Assembly (NCBI GenBank): GCA_001724265.1
Contig: MEDY01000033.1
Span: 62,001 to 126,000, forward strand
Source of the DNA: Rhizaria sp. SCN 62-66
Taxonomy: Eukaryota; Rhizaria, unplaced
Direction of reading: 5' to 3'
Length of the DNA: 64,000 nt
This document shows positions 54,195-64,000 of this stretch, piece after piece (the stretch's first letter is position 1; every line of letters begins with the position of its first letter). The position numbers were made by a program, and so were the translations under genes. The notes under the pieces were generated by a model. The model saw nothing but the letters and a program-made list of their open reading frames with translations. It searched no databases and was not told where the DNA came from.

Positions 54195-57100
54195 TTACCC
54201 CCTGCGCTGCTGCACTGCTGCGATGGTGGCCGCCGTGGCAGCCATCTGTTTCTGCTCCTTCTGCTGCAGCTGGATCACGCGCTGCTTCAACTGCTGCACA
54301 GCCGTCTGCAGCTGCTTCATGATCCCGCTCTGCTGCTTGTTGGCCTGCCGCAGCGTCGCCGCCTCCGACTGCACGGCCTGCCGCGCCGCAGTCACAGCCG
54401 CGAGTCCGCGCTCCGAGACCTCGAGCTTGTTCAGCGCCTCGGCCTTGTGCGCCTTCTCCTGGTTTAACAGCGTGTTGAGCGTCGTCGCCGACTTGAGCGC
54501 CATGGCGAGCTTGCCCTCGCAGACGACGAGTTTTTGCGACGTCTTGCGCTCTTTGACCTCGATGGGGCGGTAAATGAGGTCGATTTCGTCCTGCAGCCGC
54601 CCCGCGCGCGCCGTCTCCGCGGCCAGTTTGTCCGCCATCTCCTCCAGCCGCACCTGCAGCGCCGCCGCGGCCGCGCGCCGCTCTTCGAGCTGCGTCTCGG
54701 TGCGCTTATGCTCGCGCTCGGCCGCCTCGGCGCGCTCTTGCAGCCGGCCTTCGCGCACGGCGCTGGCCTCGAGCTTCTTGTGCAGCTCCTTGGCCTCGGC
54801 CTCGCCCTCCTTAACAGCGTCCGTGAGCGACGCAACCTCGCCCTCGAGCCGGATGCGCACGGCCTCAACCTCGCCTAGCTTGGCGTTGACGCTCTCAACC
54901 TGGTTCTCGAGCGAGCGCTCACGGTGACGGAACACCGCGCCCGCCTCCTGGTGCTCCGCGCGGAGCCCGTCGTTGGCCGCCTTGAGAGACGAGATCGTGC
55001 TATCGCGAGAGCGCATTGTCTCCTTGAGCGCGTCCAGGGCCGTGTTGACGGCAGAAAGTTCGGCCTCGATCGTCGCGCTGTGAGCCTTGAGAGCGGTCAG
55101 CTTCGCGTCGGTGTCGTGCAGCGTGGCAGAAGTCTCATTCAGCCGGGCGTCGGTGCTGCGCAGCGAGGAAGCCAGCGACGCGCGTTCCGTGTCGGCCGCG
55201 GCAAGCGCATGGCGCAGGGTTTCGCGTTCAGAGTCTAAACGCTCTGTGTCGGTGATGGCGGATGTCAGGCGGGACTCGAACTCAAGGCGCTAAAGTGTAC
55301 GCAACAATGAAAGAATATAGACACACACAATATCAAACAGGATGAGCGAAAACCAAGTGAAAACAATTTCGTCGCATACATGTGATGTTTAGAATCATTC
55401 AAATCTTACAAAAGCAATGTAACTTAGAAACGTACCGAAGTGTTGAGCTGCGTGCGGAGCCGCTCGAGCTCCGCATCGACGAGGTCGTTCTTGCTCACGG
55501 CCCGGCGCTCGCCGTCCTGCGCCGCCGTCAGCGCGGTCCGCAGCGAGTCGATCTCGGAGCTCAACGACGCCTTCTCGGCCAGCAGCGCCTTGGTCGCGGC
55601 CTCGAGCGTCGCCGTGGCCTCGGCGCGCGCCGCAGCTTCGGCCGTCAGGCGCGCGAGGGCGTCCTGGTGCACGGCCGAGGCGGACTGGACAGAGCTGAGC
55701 TTGGACAGCAGCGCGGTCAACGCGGCGCGGAGCTCGCCGTTGGAAGTGAAGAGGGCGTCATAGTCGGCTGTTTGTGACATCGCTGTGGATGAACAAGAAG
55801 GAACAAGGTACGAACAGAAATGCGTGAAAATAAGCATCACGGAATATGTTTTGAGTCATCTCAAAGCTTGAAAAAACACATCTCGTGTAGAAAAAAAAAA
55901 CATTGCCAAAAAAATATGCAACGAGAAGAAGAACGTACCTGAGCGCATATCGCCGGTCGCGACCGAGGCCAGCGGCGCCGCCGCGGCCACGGCGCCGGCC
56001 CTGGTACCGACACCGCTCTTGAGCCCGATCCCGGCCCCGTACGGCACGCCCAGCGGCGCCGTGCGCGCGGCGGCGATGATCGGGGCCAGCGCGGCGGCCG
56101 AGGCGGAGGGCCGCAGCAGCGCGAGCGAGCCTGCGTTGGTATTGTTGGCGTTGGCGACTGAGAGTTGGGACATCGACGGGACGAGCGAGAGCGTTGACTG
56201 CGCCGGGAGCAGCAGGGACGGCGACGACACGTTGCTCATCATAACCCCGTTGCCGTAGCTGCTGTGGGAGTTGTTGTTCACGAGCGGCGGCAGCAGCGCC
56301 GACTGAGACTGCACTGCGGCCAACGCAGAGCCCAGGCCAGTGCGCTCCAGCTCAACCATGCTCCCGTTGTACGGATTGTGACCGTGAGCAGAGTAACCGT
56401 GGGCAGGATACTGCTCGAAGACGCCGCTCGCGCTCGCAGCCAGCGCGCTGCCCACGGTCACACCGCTGATCACGGTCACGATCCCGCCGTGCTTGCCGCG
56501 CGCGCTCAGCGCACCAGCGCCCTTAAACGACGCCAGGTGACCGTGAGCACCACTGGGGACGCCACGCGCACTGTGACTCGCCACATTCGTGGTGTTGCCG
56601 AGATCGAGCGTGGAGAGGGCGTGAATTGACCGTGAGCTTGCGAGGTCTTTGCGAATCGCGGCCGCAGCAGCTGGAGTCAGCTGCAAGTCACCACCCGCAT
56701 TGCCCGGCATCGCAGCAGTGGTGCTACTACTGATGCTACTGCTATTGTTTTGGCGGGAAATTGAAGGCAGGATCACCTTGTCTTCGTCACCAATGACGCT
56801 CGCGGCGGCGGCGCGACGTCGGGCAGTGGCGGCGGCAGCAGCGGCGGCGGTAGCAGCGTCGGCCTCGGCAAACGACTCGAATCCGTCCGCACGCAGCGCC
56901 CGCTGCTGCTGCTGTTGATACTGCTGCTGTTGCTGTTGTTCGGTCAGCAAAGCCTGTGACTGCGAAGGGACGATGATGCGGTCGCCGAGCGTGGCCGCAT
57001 CCAGCGTGATATGGGACGTGTTGACGCGAGCAGCAGGCACAAAGCGGGAGCCAGAGCCAGGACTTGCGCCAAGCGCAGCAGTGCTGGTCCTGGAGCCAGT

Positions 57101-58561
57101 AGTGTTCGCCCCCGGACTCGCACCCATGTTTGCACTCTCGCTCATGTGATCATTCACGCGAGCAGCTGCAACGTTGCTGATCCCACTGTTCTTGCTTGGA
57201 GCAGGTACGAACGCACCGTCGCTCCCGCCGGCAGCGCCGGTGCTCGCCGCGGCGCTGTTGCTAGCGCCCGCAGTGCTGTGGCTGCTGCTAGTGCGCTCGA
57301 GCTGCGTGTACCGGCTGCTCATCGCGGCCAGCGACGTGGCGGACCGGTGGCGTGCGTGTGCTAGCGCCGTCACCAGCGCGCGCGCGGGGCCCAGCGGGTC
57401 CGCGCCGGGGGAGCCCATCGCGGCGCCCGCAGCTGCGGCGGCCGCGGCGCCCGCAGCGGCCGCGGCGCTAGCGCCAGGGGACAGGAGGCTCTCTTGTTGA
57501 CTGCCGTTGCCAGAGCCAGTGCCAGCGCCAGAGCCGTTATTCCCACTCGCTGCAGCGCCGTTGCCTGTGGCGGTAGAATGATGCGCGTCGTTGCTGCTGC
57601 TCTGATCCCGTGCGCTGCCACTGCCACTGTTGCTCTGATTAAACGGATTACCTCTGATGCCACCACTGAGCGACTTGGGGCTGCGCGGCGGGCTCCCTGG
57701 CGGCGCGTACCCACCGTGACTGTGACCGTGGGCGTGGCTGTGTGCGAGCGCGAGCATGTGCGCCTGCGACTGGCTGTGCGCAAGCCCGTATGCGTTGAGC
57801 GCGCTCGCGTGCGACGACAGTGTGAGCGGGAACAGCGGCGGCGCGGCCGACGTGGCTGCGGTCGGGGGCAGGCCCGCGGCCACGGCGGCGGCGGCAGCCG
57901 CGGCGACCGAGGCCGCGGAGGCCGAGGCGGCCGCGGAGGACGGGGCCGAGAGCGCCAGCGCGAGCGCGGGGCTCATGAGTCCGCCGTTCGCGGTCGCTGT
58001 GTCGTGGGCGAGGTGAGTGGAGCTTGAGGTGGGCGATGCGATGGCGAGCGAGAGACCTTGGGGATGCTGTTGTTGCTGCTGCTGTTGCTGCTGCTGTTGC
58101 TGCTGCTGTTGTTGATGCTGGTGATGGTGCTGAGCAAACACCGAGCTGCCGTTGCCGTTGCCGTTGCTGCCGTAGGGCTGAAGGCGCGGGGAGAGCGGGG
58201 GCCCGTAGGGAATGCCGGCCAGCCCGCTGCGCCCCTGCGTTCGCGGCGACAACTGCTGCTGTGTGCTCTGCGGCTGAGCGTGACTCGACGACGACGATGA
58301 GACTGAGAGCGAGGGGTTAAGAGCAGGCATAGGGGGAGGCTGTGCGTTGGCAAGCGACGGGGACAGAGACAGTGCTCTCAAGTTGTGGTGCGGCTGCTGT
58401 TGGTGGCCATTGTGGCCATTATTGTAGTTATGGTCATTGGAGGCTGAAACGCCAGTGGAGGCTGTGATGAAGGACTCAGCGTCCGCAGCTGCGACAGCGA
58501 GGGCCGAGTGGGAGAGAGACGCAAAGGCTGAAGATGATGCCGACTGCCGCTTCGACAGCAT
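54195..58561 (-). CDS. Low-complexity protein with C-terminal coiled coil (3 exons)
   Basis: Exons on the minus strand are 58561-55939, 55782-55436 and 55289-54195 (TAA); donors are both GTACGT; about 1354 aa. The junction phases (1, then 0) fit exactly. Exon 1 (about 874 residues) is Ser/Ala/Asn/His/Gln-rich with a run of about 18 Gln, Ala runs and repeated Gly-His segments, and no known domain. From exon 2 on (about 875 to the end) the protein is almost pure heptad-type alpha helix, for example LTALLSKLSSVQSASAVH, EKASLSSEIDSLRTALTAA and LKQRVIQLQQKEQKQM. This long coiled coil suggests a dimeric structural, tethering or cytoskeletal protein. An in-frame ATG also exists at 58681 in less GC-rich sequence with a hydrophobic stretch; I prefer 58561 (MLSKRQSASSS). 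No family is recognised. Confidence 0.75.
58067..58114 (-). repeat. Polyglutamine-coding CAG/CAA repeat
   Basis: About 16 consecutive Gln codons, mixed CAG and CAA, within exon 1 of the low-complexity/coiled-coil gene. The codon mixing implies selection or drift on the protein run rather than a pure young microsatellite. Confidence 0.85.
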
Positions 58562-59453
58562 AGCGACAGGAGCGGAGCAGCGGGTGCTGTGTTCTTCCTT
58601 GCTTGTTGTTGTGACTTGGGTGGTTTCGTGCGACTGAAACGAGAACAAAATAGGCAGTACCAAAATGAGACCTCCGTGCATAGAAAAGATAAATCTGCAA
58701 CAAACTACTCGCGGTTCGAATTAACAGAAAATTAAATAAAATATCAATAATGTTTTGAATCGATCGTGATGCACCCTCATTTCTACTTCGCGAGAGCTGT
58801 TTCTGTCTTGCTGTGGGTCGTGGGAGCGGTTCGTAAAAATGGTTGCTTTTTCGTGACCGGCCGGTGGCTGTTTTTGAAAGTAAGGGCCGCAGTTCGAACG
58901 AAAACGCCTCGAGGCGCGCTCGCGATTGCTCCCTGTGATCGACGCATCGATATATAACACTCCAGGGTTGGTGGTATAGCAAGTAGAGATCTTTAACTAT
59001 TTGGGAATTTATATGTGTGACCTAGATCGCCCAGGATCATGGCGCACCAGAGGCTGTGTATCTGGCAATGGTTCGCGAGCCAACAACGGTCTTCACGTAT
59101 CTCGATTTTGTCCAACACGGACTTCCTCAACCTCGTTATGAATTCGTACAGCCAGCATACTGAATAACTGTGCTTCTAGATTGCTCTGCGAAAGTTTTAT
59201 CCGCTCACTCGTTGATATTCCCTCTCCCTTTTTGCTTGCTTTGATTCGACCTCGTGCCAACTCCTCGGCCGCCCGGCATCCGAACAATTCCTCATATCTG
59301 CCCTCGATTTCGTCCACACTGCGTCTCAACAATAGACGCACTAAGAGCACGAGCGAGCGTAATAGCTGTCTGTTCCGACCCTTTGTGCAAATCCCCCCAC
59401 ATCTTCTCTTGTTGAACCCCAAGTCAGTAGAGAACCCCCAGTAAGACACCACC
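58562..59453. other. Divergent intergenic region (coiled-coil gene / CCT4)
   Basis: 5' flanks of both genes. A tRNA-like start at about 58980 lacks a T-loop and acceptor pairing and is not called. The last 200 bases before CCT4 are pyrimidine-rich. Confidence 0.45.
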
Positions 59454-61201
59454 ATGTCTGCTTCCACCACCACCAAGGAAATGGCGTTCAACACCAACTC
59501 CAAGGGCGTCTCCGTGCGTGAGTCCAACATTCTCGCCGCGCGCGCCGTGGCCGACATCGTCCGCACCTCGCTCGGCCCCCGCGGCATGGACAAGATGATG
59601 ACTGGCCCCGACGGCCAGCACATCATCACCAACGACGGCGCCACCATCCTCGCCAAGATCGAGACCTCCCACCCCGCCGCCAAGATGGTACGTTCTTCCC
59701 TTTATCCCCTGCGCAAAAGACTTGCTATTCTTTGCTCTTCAAACCTGCTTGATTTTTGCTCTACCGCTTCCCTCTGACCGAACCTAGACTCATAGAGACT
59801 CACACACACTTGCTTTCCTCTTGCTTTCTCTCTCTCTCTCTCTTCTAGCTCGTGGACCTGTCCAAGGCGCAGGATGTCGAGGCCGGCGACGGCACGACCT
59901 CCGTTGTCGTCCTCGCGGGCGCGCTGCTGGGCGCGGCGCAGGAGCTGCTCGAGAAGGGCATCCACCCCGCCGTCATCTCCAACGCCTGGGCACTCGCGCT
60001 CGAGAAGTCGGAGGAGGTGCTCACGTCCATCGCCGTCCCCGTCAACCTCGCGGACAAGGAAGAGCTCATCAAGGCCGCTGTGACCTCGCTCAACTCCAAG
60101 GTCATCTCGGCCAACTCTGACATCCTGGCGCCGCTGGCCGTCGAGGCCGTGCTGCGCGTCATCGACCCCGCCACCGCGGTCAACGTCGACCTCAACCAGA
60201 TTAAGGTCGTGGGCAAGCTTGGCGGCACGCTCGAGGACACTGAGCTCGTCGACGGGCTCGTCTTCTCCCAGGGCGCCGTGCACGCCGCGGGCGGCCCGTC
60301 CCAGATCGAGAAGGCCAAGATCGGCCTCATCCAGTACCAGCTGTCGCCGCCCAAGACCAACATGGAGAACCAGGTCGTGGTCGAGGACTACACCCAGATC
60401 GACCGCATCCTCAAGGAGGAGCGCGCCTACATCCAGAAGCTGCTCAAGCCCATCATCAAGTCCGGCTGCAACGTGCTGCTGATCCAGAAGTCGATCCTGC
60501 GCGACGCCGTGTGCGACATGTCGCTGCACTACCTCGCCGCGCGCAAGATCATGGTCGTCAAGGACGTCGAGCGCCACGAGGTCGAGTTCATCGCCCAGTC
60601 GCTCGGCCTGCAGCCCGTGGCCGACCCCGACTCGTTCACCCCCGAGAAGCTTGGGCTCGCCGAGCTCATCACCGAGCAGTCCACGCCCTCGGGCAAGCTC
60701 ATCAAGGTCACCGGCGTGGCCAACCCCGGCAAGACGGTCTCGATCTTGTGCCGCGGGTCGAACCGCATGGTGATCGACGAGGCCGTCCGCTCCCTGCACG
60801 ACGCGCTCTGCGTCGTCCGCTGCCTCGTCAAGCACAAGTTCATGCTCGCCGGTGGCGGCGCGCCCGAGATGGCGCTGTCCGTGCACCTCTCGCGCTGGGC
60901 CGACACGCTCTCCGACGTCAATGGCTACTGCATCAAGACGTTCGCGCGCGCGCTGCAGACCGCGCCCAGCACGCTGGCCGAGAACGCGGGCATGCACCCC
61001 GTGACGATCATGACGGAGCTGTACAAGCAGCACGCCGCGGGCAACCACACGTTCGGCATCAACGTGCGCAAGAACAAGATCACGGACATCCGCGAGGAGA
61101 ACGTCATGCAGCCTCTGCTTGTGTCGCTGTCCGCCATCAAGCTCGCCGTCGAGACCTGCCGCATGATCCTCAAGATCGACGACATCGTCGGCGTCCGGTA
61201 A
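59454..61201 (+). CDS. CCT4: T-complex protein 1 subunit delta (CCT4), 2 exons
   Basis: Exons are 59454-59687 and 59849-61201 (TAA), phase 0, donor GTACGT; the acceptor follows a CT repeat. The product is 528 aa, close to the human 539. CCT4 is one of eight subunits of the cytosolic TRiC/CCT chaperonin that folds actin, tubulin and other proteins using ATP. Class II chaperonin motifs are [28 protein letters not shown] (about 91-98, ATP-binding) and [10 protein letters not shown]. Delta-type matches are [47 protein letters not shown] and the C-terminus [13 protein letters not shown]. Matches to the delta subunit outnumber those to other subunits, especially around [20 protein letters not shown]. 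The end agrees with homologues, showing that TAA is a true stop here. Confidence 0.96.
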
Positions 61202-61887
61202 AGCGACTGGCCAACGACGTTCTTGATCGGGCAAGCGACCAGCAATAACAGAAAAGAAAAGAAAAATGATGAAAAAAATGTAAAGTATGAAATGTGAGTG
61301 AGACGTTAGGTGTGCAACGCTTTGTTTCTTAGTCGGTGGCGGACTCCTCTCGCTGGGGAAGACCTGGCGAGCGGTTGCGTGCTGACGATGATGCTGCTGC
61401 GATGAGACACGCGCTGTGCGGCAACAATGGTTACGGGACAAACATTGTTTTGTTTGTTCGGTGTCATTGGTGTTAGTTTCACAAGGGATGGGTGGTGATG
61501 ATGAAAAAGAAAATGATATAAGAAGTGCGGGTTTCTCGCTGCCTCTAAAGGACAGAGGGTGCTCGTGGTAATAATATAATATTCTATATGTAAATACAAC
61601 GCAAAGATCACAAAATAACCTCCGATGTCCTCCGTATGTATGCTTTCTGGCTTCTCACTCAGCTCTCCCATCGAGCTCTCACCAGTCACTCGATCTCGAT
61701 CAGGCTCTGCTAAACGTGGAAAAGAAAGAATGATATCTCTGTCAAAGTTCCGTTACTGCATCCGTAACTCTAGGGCCGAATTAAATTGTTTATAATATGT
61801 TATCTTTCTTAATTCAGTGACCTTTTCGTTTAGTTTAGAAACTATAAACACTAGTGCGCATACGCACTCAGAGACCCGAGCGCTCTC
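61202..61887. other. Intergenic region between CCT4 and AT-hook gene
   Basis: AT-rich, nothing recognised. The frame antisense to CCT4 extends into it but is a shadow of the GC-rich coding strand. Confidence 0.45.
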
Positions 61888-64000
61888 ATGGTACGTATCT
61901 TCTATCATCACGCGCATGGCATCATAAATCGTTTCAACACTGGAGATGGCCTAACAACAGTGTGTATTTTGTGTTCCATTTGTGTTCCCAGTCTTCGCGC
62001 CCGCCAACCTTTAACGGTGATCCGCAGCCGCCTTCCGCAGCAGCAGCATTGCCCTCCGCTGCCAGCGTCAGCACCGCCAGCAACCCGACCGCCGCTGCCG
62101 CCGCCGCTGCATCCCTGGCCGCGTCAGTTGCTGCCGCCGCTGCGGCCCCTGCTCCTGCGACCCGCGCGGCGGCTTCTACGTACGGCTCGCGACTCTTTGG
62201 CCCCGCACTCCTCAGCAGCAGCGCCAGCAGCAGCAGCAGTCGCAATGGCAACGTCCCAACCTCCCTGCTTTCACAATCGACGAGCTCCAGCAGCCTCGGC
62301 GCGAGCGCGAGCTTCCCCTTCGGATCCGGCGCAAGCGCTGCTCCCGCGACGCGCGCCGCTGCCGTCGCCGCCGCCGCCGCCCCCATGAACCTGAACGGCA
62401 ACAACAGCTTTACCAGCAACACGAGAGCTCGCGATGACACCGCCAGCGCCAGCGCGGGGCCCGTGACCGCGGCGAGTATCGCGGCCGCCGCCGCCGCCGC
62501 CGCGAACGCCGCGCTCGACGGCGTGCGTCTGCAGGCCGTCATGAGCGACGCCGAGTACAACAACGCCGTCCGCAGCGGTGGCCCCGCAGATGGTCTCGAC
62601 GCCGCAGGCGCGGGCACGCCCGGCGTGAAGCGCGGCCGCGGCCGGCCCAAGGGCTCGGGGAGCAAGAACAAAGCGGTGCTGGACGCTAGCAGCGGCGACG
62701 GTGGTTTTGCTAACGCCCGCGCGCCGGCCGCGTTCGGGGCCGTCATCTCGGCTACACACAGCAACAGCAGCAGCAGCAGCGGCAGTCGCGGCGGCAGGGG
62801 CAGGGGCCGCGGGCGCGGACGCGGGCGCGGCAGTGCAGTCAGCGGACGCGGCGGCCGCGGTGGGAGTCCTGCCGCGGTGCGCGGCAACGTAAGTGTCAAG
62901 AACCTCAGTCTGACGACTGGCGCTGCAGGGGGCCAGAACAGCTCTGGTGGCTACAATGGTGATGACGGCGATGATGACGACGATGACTACTTTGCTAACT
63001 CCGGCAACAACAGCTTTGGCGGCTATGGCGCTGGCGACGACGGCGACGACAACGAGGACGATGACGACGACGACGGCTTTGCCTCGCTCTTTGCTCTCGG
63101 TCAGAAGTACAGCGGGGGCGCCGCGGCGGGCAACACTCCCGGCGCTGCCGCCGGCGACGCTGAAGACGACGACGCCGCCGCGATCGCGGAGTACCGTGCG
63201 TTCCTCCGCGCTCACGGCCCCGCCAAGCCCGCTCTTACCGCGTCTGCGCCCGCGCCGTCGGGTAGGCGAAGCGCGGCGGCCAGCCTGCGGAGCCCGCTCT
63301 CCGCCCCCGGCGGCAGCGCCTTGGGTGGCGGCTCGTTCGACGCCGACGACGAATATGTCGATGACGACGGCGACGACGCGGCTGTGGGTGCGGTGTTCGA
63401 CGCCGACGCGTCGATGAACTGGCGCAAGAAGTGCCGCCACAGCGTGCGGCGCGCGCCCATGCCATACACATTACACCGCGTGCTGCTCATCGCCGACGTG
63501 GCCATCTCGGCCGGGCAGCTGGTGTCGGCCGCGGCGCTACTGCTGCTGCTCATCCGCAGCGGCCCGCACGTCGAGGCCTTCTACGAGCGGCTTGCGCGGG
63601 TGCAAACGCGCCAGGGACTCGCCGCCGCCGCCGTGGGGAGCCGGCTGCTCGCGCTCAGTCTGCAGCGCACCGTCGTGCTGCTGAAGCCGGACAAGCAGGA
63701 GCGCGCGCGCCTCTTCGCCGCGGGCGCCGCGGGCGGCATGAGCACGGCGCTAGAGCACGCGCAAGAACTGGAGCTGCTCGCTGGACAGTTTCAGCAGCAC
63801 GTGCGACTGCTGCAGCAGCTGTTACTTACCCCGCTGCCGGCCATCCCGTGGACTGAGACGCCAGCGTTGCAGTCACAGACACAGGCACAGGTGCAGCAGT
63901 CGCCGAGTGTGAAGGTCGAGCTGTTAAGCTTTGACGGCAGCAGCAACACCAGCAGCAGCAATAGTGTGAGCGCGAACGCCATCTCGAGCTTCGATGCCCA
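61888..64000 (+). CDS. AT-hook / RG-rich acidic protein, start-codon-only first exon, 3' end outside window
   Basis: Coding exon 1 is 61888-61890 (ATG alone) followed at once by GTACGT; the acceptor TTCCCAG ends at 61991 and exon 2 is open from 61992 to the window end, about 670 residues. Without the ATG exon the first Met would be about 130 codons in. Features in order are an Ala/Ser-rich N-terminus, KRGRGRPKGSG (about residues 213-223), a good AT-hook for the DNA minor groove, and an RG-rich run (about 265-285). Acidic Asp-rich stretches lie at about 320-370 and around 455. From about 476 on there is a more ordinary helical domain (MNWRKKCRHSVRRAPMPYTL, then Leu-rich helices). Ser/Gln/Asn-rich sequence lies at the window edge. 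Probably a chromatin-associated protein. There is no TAG, TAA or TGA in frame. Confidence 0.72.

Noticed and set aside
58975-59050. tRNA-like sequence beginning GGTTGGTGGTATAG
   Set aside because: The start resembles a tRNA D-arm, but there is no TTCGANNCC T-loop, no acceptor pairing and no clear anticodon stem, so it is not called, not even as a CUA suppressor tRNA.
59702-61441. A 579-codon open frame antisense to CCT4
   Set aside because: Same explanation: a shadow of GC-rich third positions opposite a highly conserved chaperonin gene.
62271-63440. Minus-strand frame of 389 codons in the AT-hook gene region
   Set aside because: The plus-strand frame here is longer, has canonical splice sites and carries an AT-hook, an RG-rich run and acidic tracts typical of this genome's proteins.

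Overview
The window looks like nuclear DNA of a unicellular eukaryote (protist); I cannot fix the lineage. Coding blocks are strongly GC-rich and intergenic DNA is AT-rich. Spliceosomal introns are present: I placed 17, and 13 of them have exactly GTACGT as the 5' splice site. The proteins are typically eukaryotic (CCT chaperonin subunit, RTCB ligase, GPI inositol acyltransferase, PIP kinase, class I phosphodiesterase). Most carry long runs of Q, A, S, N, G or D/E, and conserved domains are often split by such inserts. Seventeen genes are described; the first and last are cut by the window edges.

Layout. 1-6.2 kb: the 3' part of a low-complexity protein gene (+) and a secreted Cys-rich protein gene (+, 3 exons). 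6.2-12 kb: DTW-domain tRNA modification protein (-), then a divergent DHH exopolyphosphatase/prune-type gene (+). 12.6-18.7 kb: phosphatidylinositol phosphate kinase (+, 4 exons). 19.1-21.1 kb: GWT1/PIG-W (-, 2 exons). 21.6-25.9 kb: an orphan gene (-) and an ABCA-type half transporter (+). 27.5-39.7 kb: one giant 4036-codon frame (-) ending in a cyclic-nucleotide phosphodiesterase domain. 40.5-44 kb: a small mitochondrial-type membrane protein (+) and a divergent PP2C (+, 2 exons). 44-46.5 kb: gene-poor. 46.5-50.2 kb: RTCB (-, 7 exons) and a secreted Gly-rich protein (-). 51-58.6 kb: DDX27/Drs1 helicase (+) and a low-complexity/coiled-coil protein (-, 3 exons). 59.4-64 kb: CCT4 (+, 2 exons) and an AT-hook protein whose first coding exon is only the ATG (+, runs off the window).

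Main finding. Three genes (PIP kinase, GWT1, giant phosphodiesterase) contain five in-frame TAG codons and no in-frame TAA or TGA. One TAG lies inside the conserved N-terminal motif of GWT1, where homologues have an acidic residue. Two others sit inside a single 12-kb open frame and separate a PDE catalytic domain, which has no usable ATG of its own, from its N-terminal region. Every complete gene in the window ends in TAA or TGA and none in TAG. The simplest reading is a nuclear code in which UAG is a sense codon, most likely glutamine, while UAA and UGA still terminate. A standard-code gene caller would break these genes into pieces.

The genes do not form one pathway. Several are signalling or housekeeping functions: phosphoinositide and cyclic-nucleotide signalling (PIPK, PDE, PP2C), RNA metabolism (DTW, RTCB, DDX27), protein folding (CCT4), GPI anchor synthesis (GWT1) and lipid-type transport (ABCA).
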